A stretch of 64,000 bases of DNA from Nitrosococcus wardiae. Lineage in GTDB: Bacteria > Pseudomonadota > Gammaproteobacteria > Nitrosococcales > Nitrosococcaceae. Location of the stretch: contig NZ_CP038033.1 in assembly GCF_004421105.1 (NCBI RefSeq), positions 3,305,659-3,369,658 on the forward strand, read 5' to 3'. Under the pieces are notes generated by a model. That model worked only from the letters and a program-made list of their open reading frames with translations, made no database searches and was not told the DNA's origin. The position numbers and the translations under genes are program-made. This document shows positions 1-9,500 of this stretch, in pieces (the first letter of the stretch is position 1; each line of letters starts with the position of its first letter).

Positions 1-210
1 GACTTGGTTAAACGTTCTGCCATAACCCCCCCTTTTGCTCTTGAGTTTTGCTCTTCAACAGTTGAAAAATTCCTTTAATTCTAGAGTGAATGAAGAAATT
101 GTTGGAGAAGCCCTTGATGGGTGGATTGAGTGCAGCGACCGATTCGCCGCGGCTTCCCTATTCTATTTCGACGGTGAACCGAGGCCATCACCACTGACGA
201 CCACCCCCAC

Positions 211-1935
211 TCAAAAACGGGAAGCGGTTAAGGTCACGTCGGCATATTGCCAAGCTTCTTCAAAGCGCTTTTGCACCTCTGCCGCCGCTTCAGTTTGGCC
301 CTGTTCACGGAGGCTTTGCGCCAGCCCAAAGAGGGACCAACCATTATGGGGATATTGTTTCAAATCTTCCCGGTAAACGGCTTCCGCCTCTGCTGCCCGA
401 CCCGCTTCCAGCAATACCGCGCCAAGATGATGGCGTACCGGGTAATACCAAGCTGGCGGTTCGACATATCTTAGATTATCCTGAATTCCCACGGCTTCCT
501 GGAGCTGAGCGATCATCTCCTCAGTCTGGCCTCGCTCGCCCGCTAATTCTCCCGCCAGAATATGGGCCGCAATCTCCAGCAGGGTTGACCCGGATGAAAA
601 AGACCAGAAAACCAATTGGGCCATGGCTGGAGTCTGCCCGATCTCAGTGAGTTGTTCATATTCCTGGGTCGCCGAATCAAGCTGGCCCAGCTTGGTAAAA
701 GCCATTCCCCGGGCCCAGTGCCACATTCCCCTGGTGTACTGAAGTGGGGCAGCCGGCTTGGGCTCACGGAGAATCTCAGCCCATTTTCCAAACCGCACCA
801 AAGCATAAAGGGGCATGGGCCTGAACTCCTCCAATTGGGGGAAGGTTTGATAGGTTTCCTCTGGGACGCTAGCCACCAGTTTGCGTGCCGCATCCAAAGC
901 CAACTGGCCATTGCCTTCCATCTGCGCGGCGGCAAAGAGAAAGTGGATGTTGTGGGGGTAATAACCGAGGCGGTACAAACCCTGGGCACCCCGGTCAGGG
1001 ATATATTGTTCATCCGTATGAATAGCATGTTCATTGGCCACCACCGCCTTATGGTAACGCCCCACCCGCCAGTAGATATGGGCCGGCATATGGACCAAAT
1101 GGCCGGCACCCGGCGCTAATTGCCCTAACCGCTCCGCACTGGGAAGTGCCCGCTCCGGCTCCGGTGAAGCCTCAACACTGTGAATATAATAATGATTGGC
1201 ACCAATATGGTTAGGATCGCGCTCTAATACCGATTCCAAGGTAGCCACAATCTCCTTAGTGTAAGTGGTCGGCTGTCCCTCCGGAGTCCAGTACTCCCAG
1301 GGAGTAAGGTTCATGAGGGCCTCAGCAAACAGCACCGCCCCATCCAAATCATCGGGGTAACGGCGGGAAAGTTTCCTCATGGCATCGGCATAGGCCTGAT
1401 CCAGTGCTCCCCGGTCGGCAACGGGGGTGGGCCCATAACGTTGGGTCAATGCCTGGATATAGGCTTGCTCCGCTTGGCTGACCTTGGGCGCCAACGCCAG
1501 CGCCTTTTGAACCGCTTCATAAGCTTCTGGGACCGCCTCCGCCTCCATGGGGGCATTGATATTCGGCCCCAGAGCAAGGGCAATGCCCCAGTAACACATG
1601 GCGCAATCGGGATCGAGCTTAGTGGCGTCCTTAAAGGAACGAATGGCCTCGGCGTGGTTGAAGGCAAAAGTCAGGGTTAAGCCCTGATCAAAATAACCCT
1701 GGGCCAGGGAAGAGGAAGTGGTAATGGGATGATGGTGGTCACCTAAATTATCAAGAAGGGGAGCAACATCTGCAGGAGGCGTCTCCCCTACCTCCCCTGC
1801 CGCCATAACCGGGGTAGCAGCGGCGCTTTCCTGCGGAGTATTCTTAACCCTTGAGATCAAGGGTTGCTCGCAAGCCGCCAACAACAGGACGATAGCCGCC
1901 AGGGGCACCACTTTGTTTAATGATATGCGGTCCAC
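211..1935 (-). CDS. TPR-repeat lipoprotein
   Basis: The N-terminus is a lipoprotein signal: a basic start, a hydrophobic stretch and a lipobox (LLAAC, Cys about residue 22). The protein is therefore probably membrane-anchored and faces the periplasm. The 574-residue body has several tetratricopeptide-like helical pairs (around residues 75-130, 200-230, 400-440 and 500-560), typical of protein-protein scaffolds. No catalytic motif is visible. The start is a GTG with an AAGGA ribosome site about 8 bases upstream. The gene stands alone, separated by about 800 bases from the divergent GH65 gene. Partner and exact role are unknown. Confidence 0.8.
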   Translation of the reverse strand: MDRISLNKVVPLAAIVLLLAACEQPLISRVKNTPQESAAATPVMAAGEVGETPPADVAPLLDNLGDHHHPITTSSSLAQGYFDQGLTLTFAFNHAEAIRSFKDATKLDPDCAMCYWGIALALGPNINAPMEAEAVPEAYEAVQKALALAPKVSQAEQAYIQALTQRYGPTPVADRGALDQAYADAMRKLSRRYPDDLDGAVLFAEALMNLTPWEYWTPEGQPTTYTKEIVATLESVLERDPNHIGANHYYIHSVEASPEPERALPSAERLGQLAPGAGHLVHMPAHIYWRVGRYHKAVVANEHAIHTDEQYIPDRGAQGLYRLGYYPHNIHFLFAAAQMEGNGQLALDAARKLVASVPEETYQTFPQLEEFRPMPLYALVRFGKWAEILREPKPAAPLQYTRGMWHWARGMAFTKLGQLDSATQEYEQLTEIGQTPAMAQLVFWSFSSGSTLLEIAAHILAGELAGERGQTEEMIAQLQEAVGIQDNLRYVEPPAWYYPVRHHLGAVLLEAGRAAEAEAVYREDLKQYPHNGWSLFGLAQSLREQGQTEAAAEVQKRFEEAWQYADVTLTASRF

Positions 1936-2747
1936 TTTTTGGTTTCCTTATTTATATAAGTTTAGACCAATCCTATATCACATCACTCCCCCCGGGGAAA
2001 TGTTCTTTAAAGAGCGGGAAATTGAAGTTAAGCTCAGGGGAATAGGCAGGTAGATAGTAGAGAAAAAGCCCTGCTTTTTCCCATTGTGGAATACGTCCTT
2101 TAAAAGCCTGGCTGGCTCTTAAGCACTTGATAACTTCCTGCCCTATTGATAAAGGGTCTTCAAAGAAGACCCGTGCCGAGAGCCGACCTATGTTATCGTC
2201 TACATGTTCGAGTGTTCTCCGCGATCGCCGAATATAAGGGGTCAGATATCAAATTTTTGAGTTAAGTTACCTATTAAACAGCGAAGTAATGATCGCATTA
2301 ATTTGCAGTATTGTTTCTCGGTCGTGTTTTATTGGAAGAATTTAGCAAATTAATGCTAGGCTAAGCTTATATGAATTTGGGGTACAAATATAAACTTTGG
2401 AATCTCCAGATCTGGAATACTACCATTTGAAAATGACCAATGAACGGACACTTTATCCCTAGCGAACGAGACGCGCTCGCGAACGAAGACGACCACCAAA
2501 AATTTTACCGGGGCTGGAAAATGTTCCAGCTAGGCGAAGAAATCAGGCGGGAAGCACTGGGAGGGTACGCGCCGTTTATCCACACTGTATCCAGGATAGA
2601 CGCGGCTCTCCTCATGTCCTCCGATAAACCTTGGGCCTTGAGAAGCGGCAAAACACACCTGAGTACTCAGGCCTATACCAAACCCAAAAGAGCAAACCCG
2701 CAGAGCAGTGATAATGATAACTTAAACCTGCGAATGTGGACCTTCCT
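1936..2747. other. intergenic region, no convincing gene
   Basis: This gap separates two divergent genes. An open frame at 2440-2751 on the plus strand could encode 103 residues, but it lacks a ribosome site, resembles nothing I know and overlaps the next start. The AT-rich part around 2240-2430 may carry promoters. A short phrase near 2240 (AAGGGGTCAG) recurs in inverted form near 59265-59290 and looks like part of a dispersed repeat. Confidence 0.5.
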
Positions 2748-5700
2748 ATGACTGTCACTGGCGCAATCATCAGGCTCTCGCCGCGGGATTATGACGCGGT
2801 TTTATTCGATCTTGACGGCGTATTGACCCAAACTGCAAGCGTACACGCGGCTGCCTGGAAAAGGCTCTTTGACGCCTTCCTCAAGCGTCGCGCCGCGCAA
2901 ACCGGTGAAGCATTCAAGCCCTTTGACATTGAGCATGACTACCGGCGTTATGTGGACGGCAAGCCCCGTTACGATGGTGTGGCCACCTTTCTCGAATCGC
3001 GCGGGATCGATTTGCCTTTCGGCTCACCCGAAGACAGTCTTGAGGCCCAAACCGTGCAGGCGTTGGGCAGGCTGAAAGATCAGTACTTCAAACAGCATCT
3101 CGAGCAGCACGGCGTCGAAGTCTATGACGCGGCGATCACGCTCGTGAGAATACTCCGGGCACAGGAGATCAGGACAGCAGTGGTATCTTCAAGCAACAAC
3201 TGCGCAGCGGTGCTCGAGGCAACGGGCATAGCACAGCTCTTTGATACGCGCGTGGACGGGAGGGATATTACCCGCCTGCATCTTAAAGGTAAGCCTGCGC
3301 CCGACGCCTTCTTGGAGGCGGCGCGACGCTTAAAGGTGGAACCCTCGCGTGCGGTCGTTGTAGAGGACGCGATCGCCGGGGTCGAGGCCGGGCGCGCCGG
3401 CCTTTTCGGTGGCGTCATTGGCGTCGATCGCATCTGCCAGTCGCAGTCCTTGCGCGAAGCGGGCGCCGATATCGTGGTGACCAACCTGGCGCAGGTCCAG
3501 GTGGCCGTGGAGCCCCCTTCCGCCTGGTCGCTGGTGTACGAGGACTTCGATCCAGCGCGCGTGGGTACCCGGGAGGCGCTGTGCGCCCTCGGGAACGGCT
3601 ATTTCACCACCCGCGGGGCCGCTGCTTGGACTCGGGCAGATGGCACCCATTATCCCGGCACGTATCTGGTAGGCGGATATAATCGACTGCGCACTGATAT
3701 CGCTGGCCGGGTGGTTGAAAATGAGGACCTCGTCAATTTCCCCAATTGGCTCACCCTTACATTTCGCATCGCAAACGAGGATTGGTTCGATGAGAGCACA
3801 GTCACCCTTCTTTCTTACCGCCAGGAACTCGACCTGCGGCGGGGCATGTTACTGCGGGAGTTGCGCTTCGAGGACAGCCAGGGACGCCGCAGTACCCTAA
3901 AAGAGCGTCGCCTGGTCTCGATGGCCGACATGCACCTTGGTGCGCTTGAGCTTAGCCTGACCGCAGAAAACTGGTCCGGGAACATCACCATCTGCTCGGC
4001 GCTCGATGGCCGTATCGTCAATGGGGGCGCAAAACTATATAAAAGATTCAATAATAGACACCTGCAACCTGTAGCAGGCGAAATCATTGGCGAAGACGGG
4101 GTGCATCTGCTCGTGCGCACGAATCAGTCGCATATTCATGTGGCCCAGGCGGCACGAACGCGTGCCTTTCTCGGAAGCGAGATTCTTAAAGCGCCGCGGC
4201 GGCTGTTACACGAGCCGGGCTATATCGGGCAGGAGTTTGATGTGGCGCTCGGACAGGGCGAAACGCTCGTACTAGAGAAACTCGCCTTTCTTTATACTTC
4301 GCGCGATCAGGCCATCTCCGAGCCTGGTCTGGCGGCGCATAAAGCCATCGCCCGTGCCGGCTGTTTCAGGGCAGCCGCGGCGGAGCACATGTTGGCCTGG
4401 AAGCATCTCTGGCGTCGCTTCGATGTGCATCTGCGGCCAGCGGGCGACGGGTTTCAATTGAACGTTCCTATGCTGCTCCGGTTAAATATGTTTCAGCTCC
4501 TACAGGCAACCTCACTGAACTCCATCGGATTGGACATTGGCGTGCCAGCGCGCGGTTGGACCGGGGAGGCCTACCAGGGCCACATCTTTTGGGACGAGTT
4601 GTTCATCTTCCCCACTCTCAACTTCCGGGCGCCCGAGATCACCCGCTCGCTTCTCTTGTATCGCTACCGCCGCCTGGATGAGGCGCGCGCCGCGGCTCGA
4701 TGTGCGGGATACCAGGGCGCCATGTTCCCCTGGCAAAGCGGCAGCAATGGGCAGGAGGAAACGCAGGAGCTCAATCTAAATCCATGGTCGGAGCGCTGGG
4801 TACCCGATAACACCTACTTACAGCGCCACGTCGGCAGCGCTATCGCCTGGAACGTCTGGCAATACTTTCAGGTCACCGGCGATATGGAGTTCCTGCAGTT
4901 CTACGGCGCTGAGCTCATTCTTGAGATCGCCCGCTTCTGGTCGAGCATCGCCACTTTTAACGAGGCGCGCAAGCGCTACGAGATCCGGGGCGTAGTCGGT
5001 CCTGATGAGTTTCACGAGGGCTATCCGGATTCACCGAGCCCTGGGGTTAACAACAATGCCTACACCAATATCATGGCAGTGTGGGTATGCCGCCGAGCGC
5101 TAGACGTGCTCGATCTGCTTCCCGATATTCGCCGCGCCGAGTTCATAGCACGGCTGGGCTTATCCCCGGAGGAGACCGCCCGCTGGGACAACATCAGCCG
5201 CCAGATGTTCGTGCCATTTCACGGAGCCGGGATCATCAGCCAGTTCGAGGGCTATGAGCAACTCGCCGAACTCGATTGGGAAGGTTATCGGAGTCGGTAT
5301 GGCAATATCCAGCGGCTGGAGCTTATCCTTGAAGCAGAAAACGACAGCGCAAATCGCTATAAGGCCTCAAAGCAAGCCGATGTGTTAATGCTGTTTTATC
5401 TATTCTCCGCCGATGAGTTGCGTGAGCTGTTTGCCCACCTTGGATATTCCTTGCCACCTGAGGCTATTCCGCGCAATGTGGCTTATTATGATGACCGCTC
5501 GTCCCACGGGTCCACCCTGTCCCGTGTGGTGCATGCGTGGGTGCTAGCGCGATCGAACCGGCCACGCTCAATGGCCTACTACGCAGAGGCGCTGCAGAGC
5601 GATGTGAACGATATCCAGCAGGGGACGACGGCCGAGGGCGTGCATCTCGGTGCAATGGCAGGAACGGTTGATCTGGTACAGCGCGTCTCGACGGGAATCG

Positions 5701-5933
5701 AGGTCACAGGCGATGTCCTGCGGCTCAATCCGCAATTACCCAAGGAATTGGATCGCCTTGATATGCGCATCCGCTACCGGGGGCATACGCTCGATCTGCG
5801 GCTTACCCGCGACACGCTCACCGTGCACGGACGCGAACCTGGGGCTGCACCGATTAACCTAGCATTCAGGGATACGGTGTATAAGTTCGTGGGCGGTAGC
5901 ATACGTGTTTTTAAGCTCGGCAGGGCAGCATAG
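2748..5933 (+). CDS. HAD beta-phosphoglucomutase-like / GH65 glycoside phosphorylase fusion
   Basis: Two enzymes sit in one chain of about 1061 residues. The first ~240 residues are a HAD phosphatase/mutase with the nucleophile motif LFDLDGV and a later KPAPDAF and VVEDAIAG, as in beta-phosphoglucomutase. Residues ~260-1060 are a family 65 glycoside phosphorylase with the general acid in GPDEFHEG, then KQADVLML and HGSTLSR, the latter pair forming the phosphate-binding signature. The family phosphorolyses alpha-glucosides such as trehalose, maltose or kojibiose to beta-glucose-1-phosphate, which the HAD domain would isomerise to glucose-6-phosphate. The real substrate cannot be read from sequence. 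A GTG at 2736 is an alternative start; neither start has a clear ribosome site. The gene has no operon partner. Confidence 0.88.
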   Translation: MTVTGAIIRLSPRDYDAVLFDLDGVLTQTASVHAAAWKRLFDAFLKRRAAQTGEAFKPFDIEHDYRRYVDGKPRYDGVATFLESRGIDLPFGSPEDSLEAQTVQALGRLKDQYFKQHLEQHGVEVYDAAITLVRILRAQEIRTAVVSSSNNCAAVLEATGIAQLFDTRVDGRDITRLHLKGKPAPDAFLEAARRLKVEPSRAVVVEDAIAGVEAGRAGLFGGVIGVDRICQSQSLREAGADIVVTNLAQVQVAVEPPSAWSLVYEDFDPARVGTREALCALGNGYFTTRGAAAWTRADGTHYPGTYLVGGYNRLRTDIAGRVVENEDLVNFPNWLTLTFRIANEDWFDESTVTLLSYRQELDLRRGMLLRELRFEDSQGRRSTLKERRLVSMADMHLGALELSLTAENWSGNITICSALDGRIVNGGAKLYKRFNNRHLQPVAGEIIGEDGVHLLVRTNQSHIHVAQAARTRAFLGSEILKAPRRLLHEPGYIGQEFDVALGQGETLVLEKLAFLYTSRDQAISEPGLAAHKAIARAGCFRAAAAEHMLAWKHLWRRFDVHLRPAGDGFQLNVPMLLRLNMFQLLQATSLNSIGLDIGVPARGWTGEAYQGHIFWDELFIFPTLNFRAPEITRSLLLYRYRRLDEARAAARCAGYQGAMFPWQSGSNGQEETQELNLNPWSERWVPDNTYLQRHVGSAIAWNVWQYFQVTGDMEFLQFYGAELILEIARFWSSIATFNEARKRYEIRGVVGPDEFHEGYPDSPSPGVNNNAYTNIMAVWVCRRALDVLDLLPDIRRAEFIARLGLSPEETARWDNISRQMFVPFHGAGIISQFEGYEQLAELDWEGYRSRYGNIQRLELILEAENDSANRYKASKQADVLMLFYLFSADELRELFAHLGYSLPPEAIPRNVAYYDDRSSHGSTLSRVVHAWVLARSNRPRSMAYYAEALQSDVNDIQQGTTAEGVHLGAMAGTVDLVQRVSTGIEVTGDVLRLNPQLPKELDRLDMRIRYRGHTLDLRLTRDTLTVHGREPGAAPINLAFRDTVYKFVGGSIRVFKLGRAA

Positions 5934-6018
5934 AGGTCAGGCATCCCGCAACATCTTGATATCAATCCGTTGTTCTTTGGCCACACCCTTGCCCGCAAGC
6001 GGATGGTTGGCCATGGTG

Positions 6019-6369
6019 TTACCTCTTCTCCTGCCAGGGCCAGCGACCGGTCAATTCTACCTCCAACGTAAAGCTAAGAAACGTACGGATAAGCACGATG
6101 ATGGCGAGTGTGCCTACAGTTTTGAATGTTAACTCCACCGCGACGGTATGGATGATGTCTGCCGCAACGAGAAACTCCAAGCCAAGTAGAATGCCGCGCC
6201 CAAGGCGTTGACGGACCTTGGAAAAGATTGTTTCAGTTTTATCCTGCTTAAGCAGCCGAATCGCCGCAAAAATTAAGGTGTGGAGTGCAAACGCAGTGAT
6301 AATACAGACACCAAGCGCCTCAACAATCGCCGCAAACCACTCCGCGATGGGTTTTATAATCTCAGACAC
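6019..6369 (-). CDS. DUF1622-type small membrane protein
   Basis: A protein of about 116 residues with three hydrophobic segments (roughly residues 10-35, 55-75 and 78-100) and a charged loop between them. It fits the DUF1622 family, whose function is unknown. I chose the GTG at 6367-6369 as start because GGGGAGG lies a few bases upstream; a longer frame begins at 6393. Located between the GH65 fusion and the hydrogenase operon with no obvious link to either. Confidence 0.7.
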   Translation of the reverse strand: MSEIIKPIAEWFAAIVEALGVCIITAFALHTLIFAAIRLLKQDKTETIFSKVRQRLGRGILLGLEFLVAADIIHTVAVELTFKTVGTLAIIVLIRTFLSFTLEVELTGRWPWQEKR

Positions 6370-6715
6370 ATAACCTCCCCTTAGGGCATACACCTACCAA
6401 AGCCGGCCCAAATTGAGCGCCTTATTCGTTCTTAAGGGACCTCTGCGGCTCAAGACCTGGAGCGCGCTTCACCTCTATGAAAACCCGCGCTACACTGACC
6501 TTGTAGAGCAGCTATAAAAAAATTTTAGACAATAAACCTCAACATACAGACAAGAACTCCACTGAGCTTCAGACCGACCTAATCCCCGCTCGCTAAAAGC
6601 GGAGGCGAACCGCCAGTTAAGTAAAAATGTAGCTCACCTCTGCACGGGACAATTTGGAGAGGTCTATGCTTATCAACGACCCTGCCCAAAAAGGGGAAGC
6701 TAGAAGAGAGAAGCG
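6370..6715. other. gap upstream of hydrogenase operon
   Basis: No gene is seen. It must hold the promoters of the divergent DUF1622 gene and the hydrogenase operon. A small hairpin (CCGCT at 6586-6590 pairing with AGCGG at 6598-6602) and an AT-rich stretch near 6510-6535 are the only visible landmarks. Confidence 0.4.
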
Positions 6716-7834
6716 ATGCAATCCAAAAAATTAGCCAAGACGGCATTAGATACGCTGATCCAGGTCCTGAAAGAACAAGGCTATCAAGTCTTAGGCCCAC
6801 AAATTCGTGCCGATGCGGTTATTTTCGATGAACTTGCCAGCGCGGAAGATCTGCCTCGGGGGATCAAAAGCGTACAGGAACCGGGAAGTTATCGCTTGAT
6901 CGATGAGGGGGACGAACGCCTATTCGATTTTGTCCATGGTCCCGAATCCCTAAAACGTTTGCTCTTTGCCCCGGAGGAAACCCTATGGACCGTTTCCACC
7001 AACGGAGAAGTCCGCTTTAATGACACCCTGTCCGAGGCTCCGCCCGTAGCCGTCATTGGAGCCCGAGCCTGCGATATTGCCGGCATGCAGGTACAAGACC
7101 GCACTTTTCTCCAGGGAAGCTATGCCCAATATACCGATCCCTACTATGCCACTCGCCGTGACAATCTATTTTTAGTCGCTGTCAACTGTACCCGTTCCGC
7201 AGCCACCTGTTTTTGCACTTCCATGGACACTGGCCCTCGGGCACGGGAGGGCTTTGATCTGGCCCTGACCGAGTTAGAAAATGAGTTTTTAGTAGAAATC
7301 GGCAGCGCTGCGGGCAAGGCGGTCGCCGCCAAGCTCCCCCTGAAAGCGGTCACTCAACAGGATACCCAAACAGCGGCAGAGGCGATTCAATCGGCAGCCG
7401 ACAGTCAGGTGCGCCGCTTGGATACGACCCATATTTACGAACTCCTCTTTGATAACTTGGAGCATCCCCGCTGGGACGATGTGGCTTCCCGCTGCCTTTC
7501 CTGCGCTAACTGCGTCATGGTGTGCCCCACCTGTTTTTGCCACCGGGAATATGACGAGATGTCTTTAGAGGGCAATCACAGCCAACATAAACGGCAGTGG
7601 GATGCCTGCTTTACCCTAGAACATGGTTCAGTTCACGGCGGGCATCTTCGTCCTCAAATTAAACAACGTTACCGGCAATGGCTGACCCACAAACTCGGCG
7701 CTTGGATTGAGCAATTTGGGGTTTCAGGGTGTGTCGGCTGCGGCCGCTGTATCACCTGGTGTCCCACCGGGATTGATCTCACCGAAGAAGTTGCCGCCAT
7801 TCGCCACCAGCCAGGGCTTAAATCCCATGACTAA
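6716..7834 (+). CDS. hydB: group 3b [NiFe] hydrogenase beta subunit (iron-sulfur)
   Basis: A 372-residue electron-transfer subunit of a cytoplasmic bidirectional hydrogenase/sulfhydrogenase. The C-terminal third has two ferredoxin-type clusters, [12 protein letters not shown] and [12 protein letters not shown], and an extra Cys-containing segment (CFCTSMDTG) follows residue 160. Together with the next subunit it would carry electrons between the [NiFe] site and NAD(P). It is the first gene of a tight four-gene operon in the order beta-gamma-delta-alpha, the order known from archaeal sulfhydrogenase. A purine-rich ribosome site precedes the ATG. The stop overlaps the start of the gamma gene. 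Confidence 0.88.
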   Translation: MQSKKLAKTALDTLIQVLKEQGYQVLGPQIRADAVIFDELASAEDLPRGIKSVQEPGSYRLIDEGDERLFDFVHGPESLKRLLFAPEETLWTVSTNGEVRFNDTLSEAPPVAVIGARACDIAGMQVQDRTFLQGSYAQYTDPYYATRRDNLFLVAVNCTRSAATCFCTSMDTGPRAREGFDLALTELENEFLVEIGSAAGKAVAAKLPLKAVTQQDTQTAAEAIQSAADSQVRRLDTTHIYELLFDNLEHPRWDDVASRCLSCANCVMVCPTCFCHREYDEMSLEGNHSQHKRQWDACFTLEHGSVHGGHLRPQIKQRYRQWLTHKLGAWIEQFGVSGCVGCGRCITWCPTGIDLTEEVAAIRHQPGLKSHD

Positions 7835-8675
7835 AACTCCCTCTTCCAATCCTTATCTCCCCCTAGCCGCCGAGGTGGTAGAGCGTATTGACGAAGCCCC
7901 TGGAATTTTTACCCTTCGCTTGCGGCTACGGGATCCCAAAGCGCGGGCGGCTTATCAATTCCAGCCAGGTCAATTCAATATGCTTTATCTATTCGGGATT
8001 GGCGAAGTGGCCATTTCCATTGTCTCTGACCCCAAGGATCCGGAAATCATCGACCATACCATTCGCGCCGTGGGTCGGGTGACCAAGGGCTTGGTCCGCC
8101 TTGGGCCTGGCGCTACCCTGGGGCTGCGGGGACCTTTTGGCCGTGGTTGGCCCGTGGCAGAGGCCAAAGGCAAAGGGCTCTTAATGGTCACCGGTGGAGT
8201 GGGCTGTGCTCCTACCGCCTCGGCCATCCAATACGCCATCCAACGGCGGGAGGATTATGGCCCCTTGGCTATCGCCCATGGTGTTAAGCGCCCGAGCGAG
8301 CTTATCTACACCGAACGGTTTCGCTCTTGGGAATCTGCCCCCCAAACCCAGGTCCTATTGGCGGCGGGCCACGCTGAACCAGGATGGCAAGGCAAAGTAG
8401 GTTTAGTCACCGAAGTGCTCGATGACGTGGCTCCTGAGGCGTTGCAAGGCATTGCCATGATGTGTGGACCGGAGGTCATGCTCCAGGCGGTAGCGGAGAA
8501 TCTCATGGAACGGGGCGCTGCCATTGAAAACATCTACGTTTCCATGGAACGCAACATGCAATGTGCCCTTGGCCATTGTGGCAATTGTCAATTCGGAAAA
8601 GAATTCCTGTGTAAGGACGGTCCTGTGTTTCCCTATGCCAAGGTCCAAAAGCTGTTGTCCGTAAAAGGATATTAA
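7827..8675 (+). CDS. hydG: group 3b [NiFe] hydrogenase gamma subunit (FAD/NAD(P)-binding)
   Basis: A 282-residue ferredoxin-reductase-like flavoprotein. An N-terminal FAD-binding barrel (around QPGQFNMLY) is followed by a nucleotide-binding fold ([14 protein letters not shown]). The C-terminal cysteines ([12 protein letters not shown] and a later FLCKDG) fit a [2Fe-2S] cluster, as in PyrK/HydG-type subunits. It links the hydrogenase to NAD(P)H. The start is set at the ATG at 7827, which overlaps the end of hydB, and not at the longer open frame from 7707. This symbol follows sulfhydrogenase nomenclature and is unrelated to the [FeFe]-hydrogenase maturase of the same name. Confidence 0.88.
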   Translation: MTKTPSSNPYLPLAAEVVERIDEAPGIFTLRLRLRDPKARAAYQFQPGQFNMLYLFGIGEVAISIVSDPKDPEIIDHTIRAVGRVTKGLVRLGPGATLGLRGPFGRGWPVAEAKGKGLLMVTGGVGCAPTASAIQYAIQRREDYGPLAIAHGVKRPSELIYTERFRSWESAPQTQVLLAAGHAEPGWQGKVGLVTEVLDDVAPEALQGIAMMCGPEVMLQAVAENLMERGAAIENIYVSMERNMQCALGHCGNCQFGKEFLCKDGPVFPYAKVQKLLSVKGY

Positions 8676-8678
8676 TCC

Positions 8679-9500
8679 ATGAGCAAGTTGCGCATCGCGG
8701 TCCATAAATTCGCCTCCTGTGATGGCTGCCAACTCCAGTTTCTCAACCTGGAGCAAGAGTTATTAACTTTGGCGGAGCGGGTCGACATTGCCCACTTTAT
8801 AGAGGCTTCCAGCGACTTGGGGGAAGGCCCCTATGATGTCTCCTTTGTGGAGGGCTCGGTCTCTACCCCCGAAGAAATCAAACGTATCCGGCAAATCCGT
8901 CAACAAAGTCGGCAGGTCATTGCCATAGGCGCCTGCGCCACCGGCGGCGGCATCCAGGCCTTACGAAACTGGGGCCAACATGAGGCCTTTCTCAAAGCGG
9001 TCTACGCCAGCCCTGAATATATCGACAGCCTGGAACATTCTACCCCCTTTTCCGATCATATCCGTCTTGATGCCGAGCTTTGGGGTTGTCCTCCCGACCA
9101 GGGGCAGCTCAAACGGATGTTGGCCGATCTGATGGCGGGAGTGACTCCTTTTGTGCCGGGGGAATCGGTTTGCCTGCAATGCAAGCGCCAGGGTAACGTA
9201 TGCGTGCTAGTGGCCAAGGGAGAACCTTGTTTGGGGCCAGTGACCCGGACCGGTTGCGGTGCCCTTTGCCCCTACCAGGAGCGTGATTGTTACGGCTGCT
9301 TCGGTCCTCAGGCCGGCGGCAATACCACCGCCCTGGGCCGCCGTTTTCTGGGGCTAGGCCTCTCGCCGGAGGCCATTAAGCACCGTTACCGCTTTATTTA
9401 TAACTGGGCTCCTGCCTTCCGGGAAGCTTCCCAGGAATGGGAGAGCAAGGATATTACCTATACCCCTCTACCTTCCAAAAAAGAGGGAGAATGGTCATGA
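8679..9500 (+). CDS. hydD: group 3b [NiFe] hydrogenase small (delta) subunit
   Basis: A 273-residue small subunit. The proximal-cluster motif CDGCQLQFL lies near residue 15, followed by GACATGGG and GCPPDQ. The cysteine-rich C-terminal half (CLQCKRQGNVC, CGALCPYQERDCYGCFGP) would hold further [4Fe-4S] clusters. There is no twin-arginine signal, so it is a cytoplasmic enzyme. It starts three bases after hydG, and its stop overlaps the hydA start in an ATGA arrangement, implying translational coupling. Confidence 0.9.
   Translation: MSKLRIAVHKFASCDGCQLQFLNLEQELLTLAERVDIAHFIEASSDLGEGPYDVSFVEGSVSTPEEIKRIRQIRQQSRQVIAIGACATGGGIQALRNWGQHEAFLKAVYASPEYIDSLEHSTPFSDHIRLDAELWGCPPDQGQLKRMLADLMAGVTPFVPGESVCLQCKRQGNVCVLVAKGEPCLGPVTRTGCGALCPYQERDCYGCFGPQAGGNTTALGRRFLGLGLSPEAIKHRYRFIYNWAPAFREASQEWESKDITYTPLPSKKEGEWS

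Noticed and set aside
2440-2751. 103-codon frame upstream of the GH65 fusion
   Set aside because: No ribosome site, odd composition and overlap with the next start; no recognisable features.
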